Part shown: positions 43,279 through 54,101 of the stretch, in pieces
Layout: the number at the start of each line of letters is the position of its first letter
Position numbering within the stretch: the first letter of the stretch is position 1
Translations under genes and position numbers: made by a program
The notes under the pieces: generated by a model
The model's input: only the letters and a program-made list of their open reading frames with translations
The model's database searches: none
What the model was told of the DNA's origin: nothing
NCBI RefSeq assembly: GCF_020076305.1
Contig: NZ_JAIQXE010000004.1
Coordinates: 1 to 64,000, forward strand
Length of the DNA: 64,000 nucleotides
Direction: 5' to 3'
Source of the DNA: Flavihumibacter profundi
GTDB taxonomy: Bacteria; Bacteroidota; Bacteroidia; Chitinophagales; Chitinophagaceae

Positions 43279-45245
43279 TACTTATCAAACCAGGCAATAT
43301 GCCGCTTATAGCGATCCACCAGGTAACTCGGTACAACAATACCGTGGTTCTGCCCCGGATAGATGATCAGCTCAGTTGGAACACCCAGTGTTTTCAAGGC
43401 CTGGTACATTTGTTCTGCGCCGATCACAGGAACATTGAAATCATTCTGGCTTGCCATAAAAAGGGTCGGTGTTTTTATACGATCTGCCTTCAAAAACGGA
43501 TAGGACAAGGCCAGCCATTTTTCTGTATTCTTCCAGGGATAGCCCAATTCCTTTTCATATTGTGAGATATACTGGTCACTACCATACATGCTTAGTTGCA
43601 GTGAACTACCTGCACCACTTACAGCTGCTTTAAACCGCTGGTCGGTAGCAATAGTATAATTAGTGGTGATCCCGCCGTAACTCCATCCCGCCAGTCCCAT
43701 CCGGTTTCCATCCACTACCCCTGAGGCTATCAGGTAGTCTGCAGCACCCAGTACATCCATCACTTCCTTATTTCCCCAATCGCTGTAAATGGCTTTGGTA
43801 TAAGCCACACCCCGGCCACTGCTACCCCGGTAATTGACGGCGGCAACAGCATAACCAGCCGATGCATAAACCAGGCGGGTCATATCAAATTCATATTCAT
43901 CCTGGTCTACCGGTCCTCCGTGTATAAAAATGACCAGGGGTAATTTTGTGTTTGCGGCAGTATTAGCAGGGCGATACAATATGCCACCCACTATGGTACC
44001 ATCCTTGCTTTTACTCCGGAACCCTTCAACCTTTGGCAGTGCCAGGGGCGCCAGGAAGGAATCCTGCACATTGGTGAGTTTTCTCTGTTGCGTTCCTTCG
44101 ATAGCATATATTTCTCCCGGTGTAATTGGGGTACTCATCACCGTTACCCAGCCGTTTTTTGCCTTATTGGTTTCAAGTGTATTAAAACTTTTTTCACCCG
44201 TAACAAGTCGTGTCATTTTTCCGGAAGCCGCATCAAAAGCAACAACCTGCCCCTCCCGGTCATCCTGCATAAGGGCAGCAATCTGCTTACCATCACTGCT
44301 CCACCTGAAATTCTTTACCGGCCTGTCAATCTGAGCCGACAAAATCCTTACTTCCCCACCTGCTGCAGGGACCAGTGCCAGCTGGGTTTGTCCATACATG
44401 GTAAATGTTTCATCGCTGCTGCTTTGGGAATAGGCGATCAATTTGCCATCCGGGCTCCATACGGGATGCATATCTTCACCGGCCCATTTGGTAAGCTGCA
44501 TGGGAACCGCACCGGCTTTTGCTTCCATTACAAATATGTCGGTGTTGTCATTTTTATCCGGCATTTCAGTGCGGTTACTTACAAAAGCAATACGGTTGCC
44601 ATCGGGTGAAAACACAGCCTGTGTCTCATTATAAATACCCCTGGTGAGTGTATCGAGCTTTTTGGTAGCAAGCGTGTACACATAGAGGTGAGTAGCGGTG
44701 CTATCCAGGTAACCCTGGTAGTCTTTCTTGAATTGGTAACGGTCTATCACATAGGGCTTCCTGATTTTTGTAGCTGAGGTATCTGCGTAATTAAGGTCCT
44801 TAATACTCAGCAATAATTGCTGGCCATTGGGCGACCAGTCGTAATCATCAATCTCACCTTTTATATTGGTCAGCTTTTTGGCTTCGCCACCTCTTCTATC
44901 CAACAGGTATAACTGGCTTTGTTTGTCATCGCCACGTGTAGCTATAAACGAAATATATTTCCCATCCGGACTAAAATGCGCATTGCCCTCACTGCCCGGG
45001 TCAAAGGTTAATTGCACCTGTTCCTTGCCATCCCAGCTGACCATCCACAAATCAGTGGACGATTTGTCTTTGGCACTGTCTACAGAGCTCAGGTCGTACA
45101 CAACCCATTTACCATCGGGTGAAACCTTTGGGGATGAAGGTTGTTGCAGTCGGTAAACATCAGAAGGGGAAATCGGGCGTTTGGCCTGCGCCGAAGCAAG
45201 CAATACCATACCAGCGGCGAATACCGTCAGGAAAAAAGACTTCAT
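43269..45245 (-). CDS. S9 family prolyl-oligopeptidase-type peptidase
   Basis: 658 residues. Signal peptide MKSFFLTVFAAGMVLLASAQA, then a TolB/WD40-like propeller with repeated SPDGK motifs (KVSPDGKWVVYDLS, HFSPDGKYISFIA, VFSPDGNRIAFVS, VWSPDGKLIAYSQ), then an alpha/beta-hydrolase domain. Nucleophile Ser522 in GLAGWSYGGITTNY, acid Asp in SQNDFNVPV, His in YPGQNHGIV. Likely a periplasmic dipeptidyl or acylaminoacyl peptidase. Start set at 45245, where the signal peptide begins; the longer frame from 45362 crosses the rpoB terminator. Confidence 0.9.
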   Translation of the reverse strand: MKSFFLTVFAAGMVLLASAQAKRPISPSDVYRLQQPSSPKVSPDGKWVVYDLSSVDSAKDKSSTDLWMVSWDGKEQVQLTFDPGSEGNAHFSPDGKYISFIATRGDDKQSQLYLLDRRGGEAKKLTNIKGEIDDYDWSPNGQQLLLSIKDLNYADTSATKIRKPYVIDRYQFKKDYQGYLDSTATHLYVYTLATKKLDTLTRGIYNETQAVFSPDGNRIAFVSNRTEMPDKNDNTDIFVMEAKAGAVPMQLTKWAGEDMHPVWSPDGKLIAYSQSSSDETFTMYGQTQLALVPAAGGEVRILSAQIDRPVKNFRWSSDGKQIAALMQDDREGQVVAFDAASGKMTRLVTGEKSFNTLETNKAKNGWVTVMSTPITPGEIYAIEGTQQRKLTNVQDSFLAPLALPKVEGFRSKSKDGTIVGGILYRPANTAANTKLPLVIFIHGGPVDQDEYEFDMTRLVYASAGYAVAAVNYRGSSGRGVAYTKAIYSDWGNKEVMDVLGAADYLIASGVVDGNRMGLAGWSYGGITTNYTIATDQRFKAAVSGAGSSLQLSMYGSDQYISQYEKELGYPWKNTEKWLALSYPFLKADRIKTPTLFMASQNDFNVPVIGAEQMYQALKTLGVPTELIIYPGQNHGIVVPSYLVDRYKRHIAWFDKYLK

Positions 45246-45290
45246 AAATGAAAGAGTGTGTTTGCAGTTAAGGTTATAATTAAAGATAAC

Positions 45291-45324
45291 AAAAAAGCCA
45301 CCCGGATGTTCTCCGGATGGCTTT
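45291..45324 (-). terminator. Terminator after rpoB
   Basis: On the minus strand AAAGCCATCCGGA, loop GAACA, TCCGGGTGGCTTTTTT: a long stem with one or two G-U/mismatch positions followed by a T-run. It lies 31 bases past the rpoB stop, so rpoB transcription ends here, with no rpoC following. Confidence 0.85.
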
Positions 45325-45354
45325 ACAATTATGATCGGCCCGAAGGCGTAAGCA

Positions 45355-48300
45355 TTAATCAAATTTCAGGTCTAGACCTAAACCCCTCAATTCGTGGATC
45401 AACACGTTGAAAGATTCCGGAACACCTGCTTTTGGAATATTGTCGCCTTTAACGATGGCCTCATAGGTCTTAGCGCGACCAATGATATCATCAGACTTAA
45501 TAGTGAGCAATTCCTGCAGGATATTAGATGCACCATATGCTTCCAGTGCCCAAACCTCCATCTCACCGAAACGCTGTCCACCGAACTGGGCTTTACCACC
45601 CAGGGGTTGTTGCGTAATGAGGGAGTATGGTCCGATTGAACGGGCGTGCATTTTGTCATCAACCATGTGGTGCAGTTTGATCATGTAAATGATACCCACT
45701 GTAGCCTTCTGGTGGAAACGATCGCCGGTTTCACCATCATAAAGATGCGTGTGACCCATCATCGGAATACCAGCCTGTGTGCAATAGTTTTCAATTTCTT
45801 CTGTAGTGGCGCCATCAAAAATCGGGGTAGCGAATTTAACGCCCAGTTTCTCACCGCACCAGCCAAGTACTGTTTCATAGATCTGGCCGAGGTTCATACG
45901 GCTTGGTACCCCAAGTGGGTTCAGCACGATATCAACTGGTTCGCCATTTTCCAGGAAAGGCATGTCTTCAGCACGAACGATTTTCGCAACGATACCTTTG
46001 TTACCGTGACGGCCCGCCATTTTATCACCCACTTTCAGCTTACGCTTAACTGCGAGGTAAACTTTTGCCAGTTTCAATACACCTGCCGGTAATTCATCTC
46101 CAATAGAGATATTGAATTTCTCGCGCTTATAGCGACCCAGTTCTTCGTTGTATTTGATGCTAAAGTTGTGCAGCAGAACATTGATCTGGCTATCGACTTT
46201 CTCATCACCTGTCCATCCCAATGGATTGATGTTCAGGTAATCGAGTCCGGCAAGGTTTTTAGCTGTGAACTTCGCGCCTTTACCGATCTGCATTTCACCA
46301 AAGTTGTTGCTAACGCCAGCTGATGGTCTTTCCTTCAGCAGGGTTTGCAGTTTACTCAGGAGAACTTCCTGCAGGTCAGATTCGTTCTTCTCGTGTACTT
46401 TCTCTACTTTCTCCAGGGCTGCCTTTTCGCGAACTTTGGTATTCTTATCTTTCTTTGCACGCTGGAACAGTTTCTTATCGATCACCACACCTTCCACACC
46501 ATTCGGTGCTTTCAGGGAAGCATCTTTAGCATCACCGGCTTTATCACCGAAGATGGCACGAAGCAGTTTCTCTTCAGGAGTAGGATCGCTTTCACCTTTT
46601 GGTGTGATCTTACCAATAAGGATATCCCCTTCCTTTACATGAGCCCCTACGCGAATAATACCATTCTCATCGAGGTCTTTTGTTGCTTCTTCAGAAACGT
46701 TTGGAATATCCGGTGTCAGTTCTTCTTCACCAAGTTTGGTATCGCGCACTTCCAGTTCATATTCAGAAATATGTATAGAAGTGAAGAGGTCTTCACGAAC
46801 AACTTTTTCGTTGATCACGATAGCATCCTCAAAGTTGTAGCCTTTCCATGGCATGAAGGCCACTTTCAGGTTACGACCAAGCGCTACCTCACCACCTTGT
46901 ACCGCATAACCTTCTGTAAGGAATTCGCCTTCTTTCACATGCTGGCCTTTCTTAACGGCAGGCTTCAGTGTGATAGAGGTTTCCTGGTTGGTTTTCTGGT
47001 ATTTGGTGAGCTTATAAATGATCAGGTCTTCTTCAAAACTTACCAGGCGTTGCTGTTCGTTGCGTTCGTAACGGATATGGATTTCATTACCGTCAACATA
47101 TTCTACAACACCATCTCCTTCAGCAAGGATCTGCACACGTGCATCACGGGCAGCTTTGGCTTCAAGGCCGGTACCAACGAAAGGCACCTGTGGTTTGATC
47201 AGCGGTACAGCCTGGCGTTGCATGTTTGATCCCATCAGCGCGCGGTTGGCATCATCATGCTCCAGGAACGGAATCAATGATGCACTCAATCCAACAATCT
47301 GGTTAGGAGCAACGTCCATATATTCAACATCTGCCCTATCGAGGATCGGGAAGTCACCGGTTTCGCGGCTTACTACTTTTTCCTCCATAAATTCACCCTT
47401 TTCACTTAATGGTGAGTTGGCCTGGGCGATCTTGGCGCTATCTTCTTCTTCAGCACTCAGGAAGGTGAGTTCCTTCATGTTTACTTTACCATTCTCAACT
47501 TTGCGGTAAGGTGTTTCAATAAAGCCCATCTCATTGATCTTCGCGTGTACGCAAAGGGTAGAGATCAGACCAATGTTCGGACCTTCCGGGGTTTCAATGG
47601 TACAAAGGCGACCATAATGGGAATAGTGTACGTCACGTACTTCAAACCCTGCACGCTCACGGCTCAAACCACCTGGTCCGAGTGCAGAAATACGACGCTT
47701 GTGCGTGATTTCAGACAAGGGGTTGGTTTGGTCGAGGAACTGTGACAACTGGCTCGTTCCGAAGAAAGAGTTGATCACAGATGAAAGTGTACGGGCATTG
47801 ATAAGGTCAACCGGTGTGAAGACCTCGTTATCACGTACGTTCATCCTTTCACGGATAGTACGCGCCATACGGGCCAATCCAACACCGAATTGTGCATACA
47901 ACTGCTCACCCACGGTACGAACCCGACGGTTGCTCAGGTGATCGATATCATCGATCTCTGCTTTCGCGTTGGTAAGGCGTACCAGGTATTTAATGATTTC
48001 AATAATGTCTTCCTTCGTTAATACCTTATGATCCAGGGGATAATTCAGGTTCAGTTTGCGGTTAATCTTATAACGGCCAACTTCACCTAGGTCATAACGC
48101 TTATCAGAGAAGAACAGTTTGTCGATGATTCCGCGGGCGGTTTCATCATCGGGTGCATCAGCACCACGCAACTGGCGGTAGATGTGCTGAACTGCTTCCA
48201 GTTCACTGTTCGAAGTATCTTTATTCAGGGTATTGTAGATGATTGCATAATCACCACCAACGTCTTCACGCTGCAGGAAAATGCTTTTCACATCCATGTC

Positions 48301-49158
48301 AACCACCATGTCAATGGCTTCTTCATCAAGGATGGTATCACGCTCCAATACCACTTCATTCCTTTCGATGGAAACAACTTCCCCGGTATCTTCATCCACG
48401 AAATCTTCTACCCATGTCCTTAATACGCGGGCAGCGAGTTTCTTACCAAGGAATTTCTCCAGTGCTTTCTTTTCACCCTTCACTTCGTCGGCCATGCCGA
48501 AAAGTTCCAGGATGTCTTTATCTGTTTCAAAGCCGATGGAACGCAATAATGTCGTTACAGGGAACTTTTTCTTACGGTCAATGTAGGCATACATCACGTT
48601 GTTGATGTCTGTCGCAAATTCCATCCATGCACCTTTGAAAGGGATCACACGGGCAGAATAGATCTTGGTACCATTCGGGTGAATGGACTGTCCAAAGAAC
48701 ACACCGGGTGAACGGTGTAACTGCGATACCACAACACGCTCAGCGCCATTGATCACGAAAGTACCACGGGGGGTCATGTATGGGATATTTCCCAAAAACA
48801 CGTCCTGTACAATAGTCTGGAAATCAACGTGCTCTTCGTCATTACAACTCAGGCGCAGTTTTGCTTTCAGGGGAACAGCATAAGTAAGACCACGTTCCAT
48901 ACACTCTTCGATCGTATAACGGGGAGGATCAATGAAATAATCAAGGAACTCCAATACGAAAATGTTGCGGGTATCGGTGATCGGGAAGTTTTCCTTGAAC
49001 ACCTTGAACAAACCTTCGTTGTTACGTTTGTCGGGAGTAGTTTCTAATTGGAAGAAGTCTTTAAACGATTGAATCTGCACTTCCAGCAGGTCAGGAGCTT
49101 CAGCGAGGTGTTTGATCTTACCAAAGTTGATCCTGGTGTTCTGTTTAGTTGAAGACAT
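45355..49158 (-). CDS. rpoB: RNA polymerase beta subunit
   Basis: 1267 residues, full length for Bacteroidota. Recognisable parts: the N-terminal protrusion, the rifampicin region [31 protein letters not shown] (split here as [15 protein letters not shown] and [13 protein letters not shown]), the flap and switch region [15 protein letters not shown], and the end [26 protein letters not shown]-type segment (shown as [15 protein letters not shown]). It normally follows rplL and precedes rpoC; here the DAR-type cluster lies between rplL and rpoB, and a terminator and an S9 peptidase gene follow. It has its own promoter at 49317-49347. Confidence 0.97.
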   Translation of the reverse strand: MSSTKQNTRINFGKIKHLAEAPDLLEVQIQSFKDFFQLETTPDKRNNEGLFKVFKENFPITDTRNIFVLEFLDYFIDPPRYTIEECMERGLTYAVPLKAKLRLSCNDEEHVDFQTIVQDVFLGNIPYMTPRGTFVINGAERVVVSQLHRSPGVFFGQSIHPNGTKIYSARVIPFKGAWMEFATDINNVMYAYIDRKKKFPVTTLLRSIGFETDKDILELFGMADEVKGEKKALEKFLGKKLAARVLRTWVEDFVDEDTGEVVSIERNEVVLERDTILDEEAIDMVVDMDVKSIFLQREDVGGDYAIIYNTLNKDTSNSELEAVQHIYRQLRGADAPDDETARGIIDKLFFSDKRYDLGEVGRYKINRKLNLNYPLDHKVLTKEDIIEIIKYLVRLTNAKAEIDDIDHLSNRRVRTVGEQLYAQFGVGLARMARTIRERMNVRDNEVFTPVDLINARTLSSVINSFFGTSQLSQFLDQTNPLSEITHKRRISALGPGGLSRERAGFEVRDVHYSHYGRLCTIETPEGPNIGLISTLCVHAKINEMGFIETPYRKVENGKVNMKELTFLSAEEEDSAKIAQANSPLSEKGEFMEEKVVSRETGDFPILDRADVEYMDVAPNQIVGLSASLIPFLEHDDANRALMGSNMQRQAVPLIKPQVPFVGTGLEAKAARDARVQILAEGDGVVEYVDGNEIHIRYERNEQQRLVSFEEDLIIYKLTKYQKTNQETSITLKPAVKKGQHVKEGEFLTEGYAVQGGEVALGRNLKVAFMPWKGYNFEDAIVINEKVVREDLFTSIHISEYELEVRDTKLGEEELTPDIPNVSEEATKDLDENGIIRVGAHVKEGDILIGKITPKGESDPTPEEKLLRAIFGDKAGDAKDASLKAPNGVEGVVIDKKLFQRAKKDKNTKVREKAALEKVEKVHEKNESDLQEVLLSKLQTLLKERPSAGVSNNFGEMQIGKGAKFTAKNLAGLDYLNINPLGWTGDEKVDSQINVLLHNFSIKYNEELGRYKREKFNISIGDELPAGVLKLAKVYLAVKRKLKVGDKMAGRHGNKGIVAKIVRAEDMPFLENGEPVDIVLNPLGVPSRMNLGQIYETVLGWCGEKLGVKFATPIFDGATTEEIENYCTQAGIPMMGHTHLYDGETGDRFHQKATVGIIYMIKLHHMVDDKMHARSIGPYSLITQQPLGGKAQFGGQRFGEMEVWALEAYGASNILQELLTIKSDDIIGRAKTYEAIVKGDNIPKAGVPESFNVLIHELRGLGLDLKFD

Positions 49159-49316
49159 ATGTATTTTAAACCGGTTTTAAAGCTTTTTAATAAACGTCGA
49201 CAGTATATATCCGTTGGGTAAATAGGTCCCCAGTGCGCTGATTGTAAGGAAGTTACATAAAAATGGCCATTTCATAACCTCCCCAGATAATTAGCCGAAC
49301 ATATTAAAACGGACGG

Positions 49317-49347
49317 CAAAGGTAGGGATTTGGGGAGATAAGAACAA
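49317..49347 (-). promoter_or_regulatory. Promoter of rpoB
   Basis: On the minus strand TTG (49347-49345), 20 bases, TACCTTTG (49324-49317), an exact -7 consensus at correct spacing. It predicts a ~150-nt leader before the rpoB ATG at 49158. This explains how rpoB is transcribed despite being cut off from rplL. Confidence 0.7.
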
Positions 49348-49360
49348 GAAATTTTGTGGT

Positions 49361-49430
49361 GTGAATAGTGAATTGTGAATGGTAAATAGGAGGAGCCTGC
49401 ACATTTAACATTCACAATTCACCATTCACC
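49361..49430. repeat. Heptad repeat, AT-rich inverted pair
   Basis: GTGAATA, GTGAATT, GTGAATG, GTAAATA (49361-49388), then the inverted arm 49400-49430, whose complement reads GGTGAATG, GTGAATT, GTGAATG, TTAAATG. On the minus strand the repeat starts right after the TAG stop of the ABC permease, so it lies between the secondary-metabolite operon and the rpoB promoter. Confidence 0.8.
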
Positions 49431-50726
49431 CTACTGCTGCCTCCCGCTCTCCACCAGGCCGGCAATGGTTACAAAAACCGCCGAAAAGCCTAAAAGGATA
49501 GCAAGGTTGGTCCAGACCGCCGGAAGCCCGCCATTACGGAGGAAAATGGTATTGATAGCATCAAGGGCCCAGTGTAGGGGCGAAACTTTGGCCAGTTGCT
49601 GCAACCCGGCGGGTAAGATTTCCACAGGAACCCAGATTCCGCCAATGGCTGACAATATCACAATGGATATTGCCCCGAATGGCAGGGCCTGGTTAGGGGT
49701 TTGGAACAGGGCGCCAATACAAACCCCATAAGCTGTTGCAGTAATGGCAATGACCATGGCAGTCACCAAAAGTGTCAGCGGGGCCTGGCCCATATACAAA
49801 TGCGGTAGACCCAGTTTCGGCAAAATGGCCCAGCCTGCCAGCAGCATACCGTAAAACTGGGCAACGCCCAGCAATACATAAAAAGACAACCTGCCAAACA
49901 GGATGGAAAAATAGGAACCGGGTATCAGCCTGATCCGCATCAGGCTCCCCTCTTCGCGCTCCCTGATCGTATTCCCGGCAATGGGTATGATGATAAAAAA
50001 CAGTCCGAATATGGCCCAGGCCGGTACATTATGCTGTACCGAATTGGTGTTCAGGTTCACTTTGCTCTGCCGGTCGGCAGAAAATTCTTTAATACTGACT
50101 GCCTGCATTTTTTGCTGCAGGTCAAATTCAGGCGATGGACTGCTGTCGCCACCGGCGCTATTCATTCGGTCCGACAGGCGGCCCATGATCATCTCAGCCT
50201 GCACTTTGGTCAGCTGCTTATCCAGTGCGTTCAACAGTGAAAGTTTCATGGCCTGTTTGGTGACCGGGTCAAAATATATCTCCAGGTTGGCGGAACGCGT
50301 TTCACGCTCGGGCAATTTGCCGGCCGCCCCTAATCTTTTACCCATATCATTGGCTACCTGGTTGGCGCTGTTCACGACTTCGGCAGTAATGCCTTCCGGA
50401 ACGATAATGGCGATTTTGAAAGTGCCGGATTGTACCAGTTCCCTGGCCTTGATTTCATCCAATGGTTTGTTCTCATAACTGCTCACCAGCCTGAATTGCG
50501 GGATGGACATAAGTCCATCTTTCATTTTCTCGGCAAGCCGGCCATTATCCTTATTTACCCAAAGCACATCAAACCTGATATCCTGGTATTCCCTGAAGGG
50601 TGCGTCCTGAATCAAAGCCATGATAATGGTTAGGACCAGGGGCATCAAAAATAATAACGCCACTCCCGCCAGGTCTTTCCGGAACAGGCGGAACTCATTG
50701 ATCAGTGTGGCGATAATCTTGCGCAT
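49431..50726 (-). CDS. ABC-2 type transporter permease
   Basis: 431 residues. One N-terminal membrane span (LAGVALLFLMPLVLTIIMALI), a large extracytoplasmic domain (residues ~45-235), then five hydrophobic spans beginning AWAIFGLFFIIIPIAGNTI. GSLMRIRLIPGSYFSILFGR and AIGGIWVPVEILP are typical of the ABC-2/YhgE-NatB permease group. It forms an exporter with the ATPase one base upstream. Last gene of the six-gene minus-strand operon; likely exports the product of the DAR-like pathway or an acylated derivative. Confidence 0.88.
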   Translation of the reverse strand: MRKIIATLINEFRLFRKDLAGVALLFLMPLVLTIIMALIQDAPFREYQDIRFDVLWVNKDNGRLAEKMKDGLMSIPQFRLVSSYENKPLDEIKARELVQSGTFKIAIIVPEGITAEVVNSANQVANDMGKRLGAAGKLPERETRSANLEIYFDPVTKQAMKLSLLNALDKQLTKVQAEMIMGRLSDRMNSAGGDSSPSPEFDLQQKMQAVSIKEFSADRQSKVNLNTNSVQHNVPAWAIFGLFFIIIPIAGNTIREREEGSLMRIRLIPGSYFSILFGRLSFYVLLGVAQFYGMLLAGWAILPKLGLPHLYMGQAPLTLLVTAMVIAITATAYGVCIGALFQTPNQALPFGAISIVILSAIGGIWVPVEILPAGLQQLAKVSPLHWALDAINTIFLRNGGLPAVWTNLAILLGFSAVFVTIAGLVESGRQQ

Positions 50727-50727
50727 A

Positions 50728-51462
50728 TTAATCTCTTACGGTATAACCGGTAAGGTGAAGGAATACCTGTTCAAGGCTGCTGCACTGGTTCTTTTCCATC
50801 AGTTCTGCCGGATTGCCTTTCACCACAAGTTTACCATGGTCTATGATGGCTATTTCATTACAGAGCTGCTGGGCTTCCTCCAAAAGGTGCGAAGTATATA
50901 AAATCGAGTGACCCTGCCCGTGATATTCCTTCAGGAATTGCAGGATCATGTTCCGCGACTGCACATCAACACCGGCTGTCGGCTCATCCAGTATAAGCAA
51001 CCGGGGTTCGTGCAACAGGGCTGCTATAATATTGGCCCGCCTTTTCATGCCGCCGGAAAAATGGCGGATTGCTTTATGCGCACTTTTCTCCAATCCGAAC
51101 AGGTGCAGGTAGCGGCCTGTTTTCTGCCTGATGGCTGCATTCGTTAACCCGTATAATTTACCTATGTATTCCAGGTTCTCTGTGACCGTTAAGGTGGGAT
51201 AGAGCGCAATGGATTGGGGGACTACGCCGATTCTTTTTTTTATCTCTTCCTTGTCTTCTGCGATATCATAGCCCAGAACTTTTACACTGCCGCTATCGGC
51301 TTTCACCAATCCGCATAAGATAGAAATGGTTGTCGTTTTACCGGCACCGTTAGGTCCGAGTAAACCGGCAATAATATTTCCCGGGAAATCGATGGTCAAA
51401 CCGCTTAAGGAAGGCTCTGAGGCCTGGCGGTAAGTTTTATACAATTGGCTGATCGCTAACAT
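50728..51462 (-). CDS. ABC transporter ATP-binding protein
   Basis: 244 residues. Walker A GPNGAGKTTT (about residues 36-45), Q-loop in GVVPQSIALYPTLTV, signature HFSGGMKRR, Walker B LLILDEPTAGVD, and the H-loop region ILYTSHLLEEAQQLC. CcmA/NatA-type ATPase for ABC-2 exporters. It begins 19 bp after the BtrH-like gene and is separated by one base from the permease gene. Confidence 0.92.
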   Translation of the reverse strand: MLAISQLYKTYRQASEPSLSGLTIDFPGNIIAGLLGPNGAGKTTTISILCGLVKADSGSVKVLGYDIAEDKEEIKKRIGVVPQSIALYPTLTVTENLEYIGKLYGLTNAAIRQKTGRYLHLFGLEKSAHKAIRHFSGGMKRRANIIAALLHEPRLLILDEPTAGVDVQSRNMILQFLKEYHGQGHSILYTSHLLEEAQQLCNEIAIIDHGKLVVKGNPAELMEKNQCSSLEQVFLHLTGYTVRD

Positions 51463-51481
51463 AAGGCAGTGGACTGCACGC

Positions 51482-52483
51482 TTACAGTAGTTTTTTTAAC
51501 CGGGTAAAGAAGTCTTTTTCTTTTGCAGAAATTGCGATGAGCATATCACCGAGTTCATTGTAAGAGGACCGGTTACCCGATCTGTCTTTCATAACCCTTG
51601 CAGCAGCATAAGCAAAATTCCTCCACTCGTCGCCAATCTTCGTCATTTCTGCTGACATAGCCAATAATGCATCATTTTTAGTGATGACTGCAGCTTCCTG
51701 CAAAAAGGCCGCATATAAGAAACGGAATCCTGCGCCGCCGGTCCCGATCTCTTCCTGCATCCTGATGATATTACCGGTAAACAATGCTGCCCTCCGGGCA
51801 TCGAGTTTCTGCGGATAAGTTTTTATCCGCCTGCCTAAGAAGGCAATACCCCTGTACCCAAAAAATGGCGGTGGTGACTGCAGCATGAAAAAACAGGTTT
51901 TCTTCATCCCGCTGACAATTGCGGCTGACAGGTCTTTTTTGCCGGATGCCTTCACGGGGTAATACATTTTACCGTTTGGGGCTGGGAACCCTTTCGCGAA
52001 ACGGGCTTTCTCCAGGTCTTCTGCGGAAAGCCTTGTAGCAGTTTCCATTACAGGGTCGCTGATCAGGTATTCATTGTTTTCCTTGCCATAGGCAATTAAG
52101 TTGTGCCCATTAAAATGAAAGCGAAATGCCGGTGGAAAATAACTCAGGTAATACACGCTCGATTGCATGCCAACGGGTTTATTCGCTGCAAGTGCATCAT
52201 CAAGAGCAGCCATTCCTTTTTCGGGTGAAGAAAAGGAGTCCACCTTCATGGTTATGCCCAGCTCCTTACAAACCCTTTTGAAAATATAACCGGGCCAGAT
52301 CCTGAATGTGGTACCTGGTACACCGTTCACTTTTATAAAAGGAAGGTGCCCGAAAAACAAACCTGCACCGATGCCGAAAATCAGTGGTTCGGTTAACTCA
52401 ATGCCGTAATGTCGAAGCAGGCTAAGGGTTACACCACTTTCACAGTGTGCAGATTGCTGGTGGCTAAAATTCTCAATTTTCAT
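51482..52483 (-). CDS. BtrH-like acyltransferase-type protein
   Basis: 333 residues. N-terminal region CESGVTLSLLRHYGIELTEP matches the BtrH N-terminal domain as I remember it; a Cys (residue ~14), then His of FNGHNLIAYGKENNEYLISDP and the following Asp suggest a cysteine-protease-like catalytic set. The C-terminal half resembles DUF4872. BtrH in butirosin biosynthesis moves an acyl group from a carrier protein to its acceptor, so a similar ACP-to-acceptor transfer is plausible here next to ACP and ketosynthase genes. The reaction is inferred, not shown. Confidence 0.72.
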   Translation of the reverse strand: MKIENFSHQQSAHCESGVTLSLLRHYGIELTEPLIFGIGAGLFFGHLPFIKVNGVPGTTFRIWPGYIFKRVCKELGITMKVDSFSSPEKGMAALDDALAANKPVGMQSSVYYLSYFPPAFRFHFNGHNLIAYGKENNEYLISDPVMETATRLSAEDLEKARFAKGFPAPNGKMYYPVKASGKKDLSAAIVSGMKKTCFFMLQSPPPFFGYRGIAFLGRRIKTYPQKLDARRAALFTGNIIRMQEEIGTGGAGFRFLYAAFLQEAAVITKNDALLAMSAEMTKIGDEWRNFAYAAARVMKDRSGNRSSYNELGDMLIAISAKEKDFFTRLKKLL

Positions 52484-52501
52484 TGTGGGTAACCGGTTGC
52501 A

Positions 52502-52915
52502 TTATTGCTGTCCGGGAAAATGCTCGAGGTCTTCAACTGGTATGTTGAAAACGGAAGCATATTGCTGCAATTTTTTTTTGGATAATTTCTTAAACGAAGC
52601 GGGCTGGAGGTGGCGTTTGACAAAAAACTTCCAGATGCCTACATACTGCGCAAGCGTTGACAAGTCCATTAAACTTTTCTCCATGTAATAAGCAATCGGG
52701 CTCAGTTCCCCGGAGATTACTTTTTTGCGGGTTTGTTCAATTTTATCATCAATATCATCCCAGGCCTGGCTCATTGCCAGGTTTTCAGCATCCCAGCCGG
52801 CATACTTGGTGGTTTCATATTTACCGCTTTGGTCAGTTACATACAAAACCTTCACCAGGCTGTTGTCCTGGCCATGAATGATTTTCCTGTCTTGCGGAAC
52901 TTCGTCTTTATTCAT
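52502..52915 (-). CDS. Uncharacterised small protein in the DAR-like operon
   Basis: 137 residues, family not recognised. Hydrophilic, no signal or membrane span; central helix QAWDDIDDKIEQTRKKVISG and a basic region KFFVKRHLQPASFKKLSKKK. Located between DarB-like (5 bp) and BtrH-like (18 bp) genes on the same strand, so it is a likely accessory protein of the pathway. Confidence 0.75.
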   Translation of the reverse strand: MNKDEVPQDRKIIHGQDNSLVKVLYVTDQSGKYETTKYAGWDAENLAMSQAWDDIDDKIEQTRKKVISGELSPIAYYMEKSLMDLSTLAQYVGIWKFFVKRHLQPASFKKLSKKKLQQYASVFNIPVEDLEHFPGQQ

Positions 52916-52920
52916 AGTAA

Positions 52921-54057
52921 TTAAACTACAGTAAAGTGTGCATATATATAAGAAAATCTCGCACTTTCCGGTATCATCACCAAAAGAGTATCCCCTTTTT
53001 TCAGTTTGCCTCCATTGAACATTTCTTCCAGCATCAGGAAAGGGGAAACACTGCCTACATTTCCTACCCGGGTCAGGTTAGTAAACCATTTTTCAGAAGG
53101 TACGGGTAGCCCTATTTTTTCCTGTTCTTTCATGATGATATCACGGAAATATTCTGAAGACAAATGCGGAAGGTACCAGGTGATGCCTTCAACAGTCAGC
53201 TTATGTTTCTCAAATACTTCTTTCATGAACAATCCGCCCATTGGCACAATTTTCACTCCCAGTAATCGGGTATCCTGCTTGAAAGAAAAAATACTCTGGT
53301 TGCCCCACTCTTCAGGAGTAAACTCGGGGAAACCGGTAAGTGTACCATTCGGATTGCGGATTGCGCCTGAATACATACAGGTGGGCAGTTCATTTGCATA
53401 TGACTTGATATCTATGAAATCAACCCGCAGGGAAAGGCCTTCTTTATTTGGTGCATTTTGCACCAATGCCGCCCCGGCCCCATCGCTCAGCATCCAGCGC
53501 ATGAAGTCTTTTTCAAAGGCGATGATAGGGTTGGACTCCAGCTCTTTCAGTTTTTCCGCTTCAGCATCAAACTTATCATGGCGAAGCCAGGTAGATACTT
53601 TTTCAGAAGCAAATGCTACCGCGTTATTAATGTCGCCGTTCTTTACAGAAAGGAAGGCATATTTCAAGGCCTGGAAACCCGAAGCGCAGGAACTGCTGAG
53701 GGAAGCAATTTCAATGGGCGGGCAGCCAAGCTCACCATGCACCATAGCAGTATGGCTTGGCAACAACTGTTCAGGCGACATAGTGCCGCCTGTTAATAAT
53801 TCAATATCATTTTTAGTAATAATGTCATCAAATAATCCTTCGATAGCCTTTGCAGCAAGCTGTGCATTGGTATGGGTACTTTTTCCATTTTTATCAATGG
53901 CATAATAACGGGAAGTGATCTTATTATTTCCAAGGATTTTCAGTCTTGCGCGCGAAGGTTTGCCATCCACCATTCCCAGGTAAAGTTCTATATCATCATT
54001 ACTAACCGGATCATTGGGTAAAAACTTTGACAACCTGTTTACATACACATCTCCCAT
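52921..54057 (-). CDS. darB: DarB-like ketoacyl-ACP synthase III
   Basis: 378 residues, thiolase fold. Full KAS III triad: Cys124 in SLSSSCASGFQALKYA, His298 in WYLPHLSSEY, Asn333 in TRVGNVGSVSPF. The length, the N-terminal VNRLSKFLPNDPVSNDDI segment and the adjacent flavodoxin-like DarA match DarB of dialkylresorcinol pathways (flexirubin clusters of Bacteroidota, DarB of Pseudomonas), which condenses two 3-oxoacyl thioesters. The DarB name is from memory of the family; a plain FabH-like enzyme is the alternative. It follows darA by 44 bp. Confidence 0.75.
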   Translation of the reverse strand: MGDVYVNRLSKFLPNDPVSNDDIELYLGMVDGKPSRARLKILGNNKITSRYYAIDKNGKSTHTNAQLAAKAIEGLFDDIITKNDIELLTGGTMSPEQLLPSHTAMVHGELGCPPIEIASLSSSCASGFQALKYAFLSVKNGDINNAVAFASEKVSTWLRHDKFDAEAEKLKELESNPIIAFEKDFMRWMLSDGAGAALVQNAPNKEGLSLRVDFIDIKSYANELPTCMYSGAIRNPNGTLTGFPEFTPEEWGNQSIFSFKQDTRLLGVKIVPMGGLFMKEVFEKHKLTVEGITWYLPHLSSEYFRDIIMKEQEKIGLPVPSEKWFTNLTRVGNVGSVSPFLMLEEMFNGGKLKKGDTLLVMIPESARFSYIYAHFTVV

Positions 54058-54101
54058 AATTGGTTCAAATTTGGATTCTTCTGCAATATTAAATAGTCAT
54101 T

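Noticed and set aside
46345-47229. 294-codon open frame opposite rpoB
   Set aside because: It lies wholly antisense inside rpoB, has no recognisable family, and looks like a shadow of rpoB codon usage.
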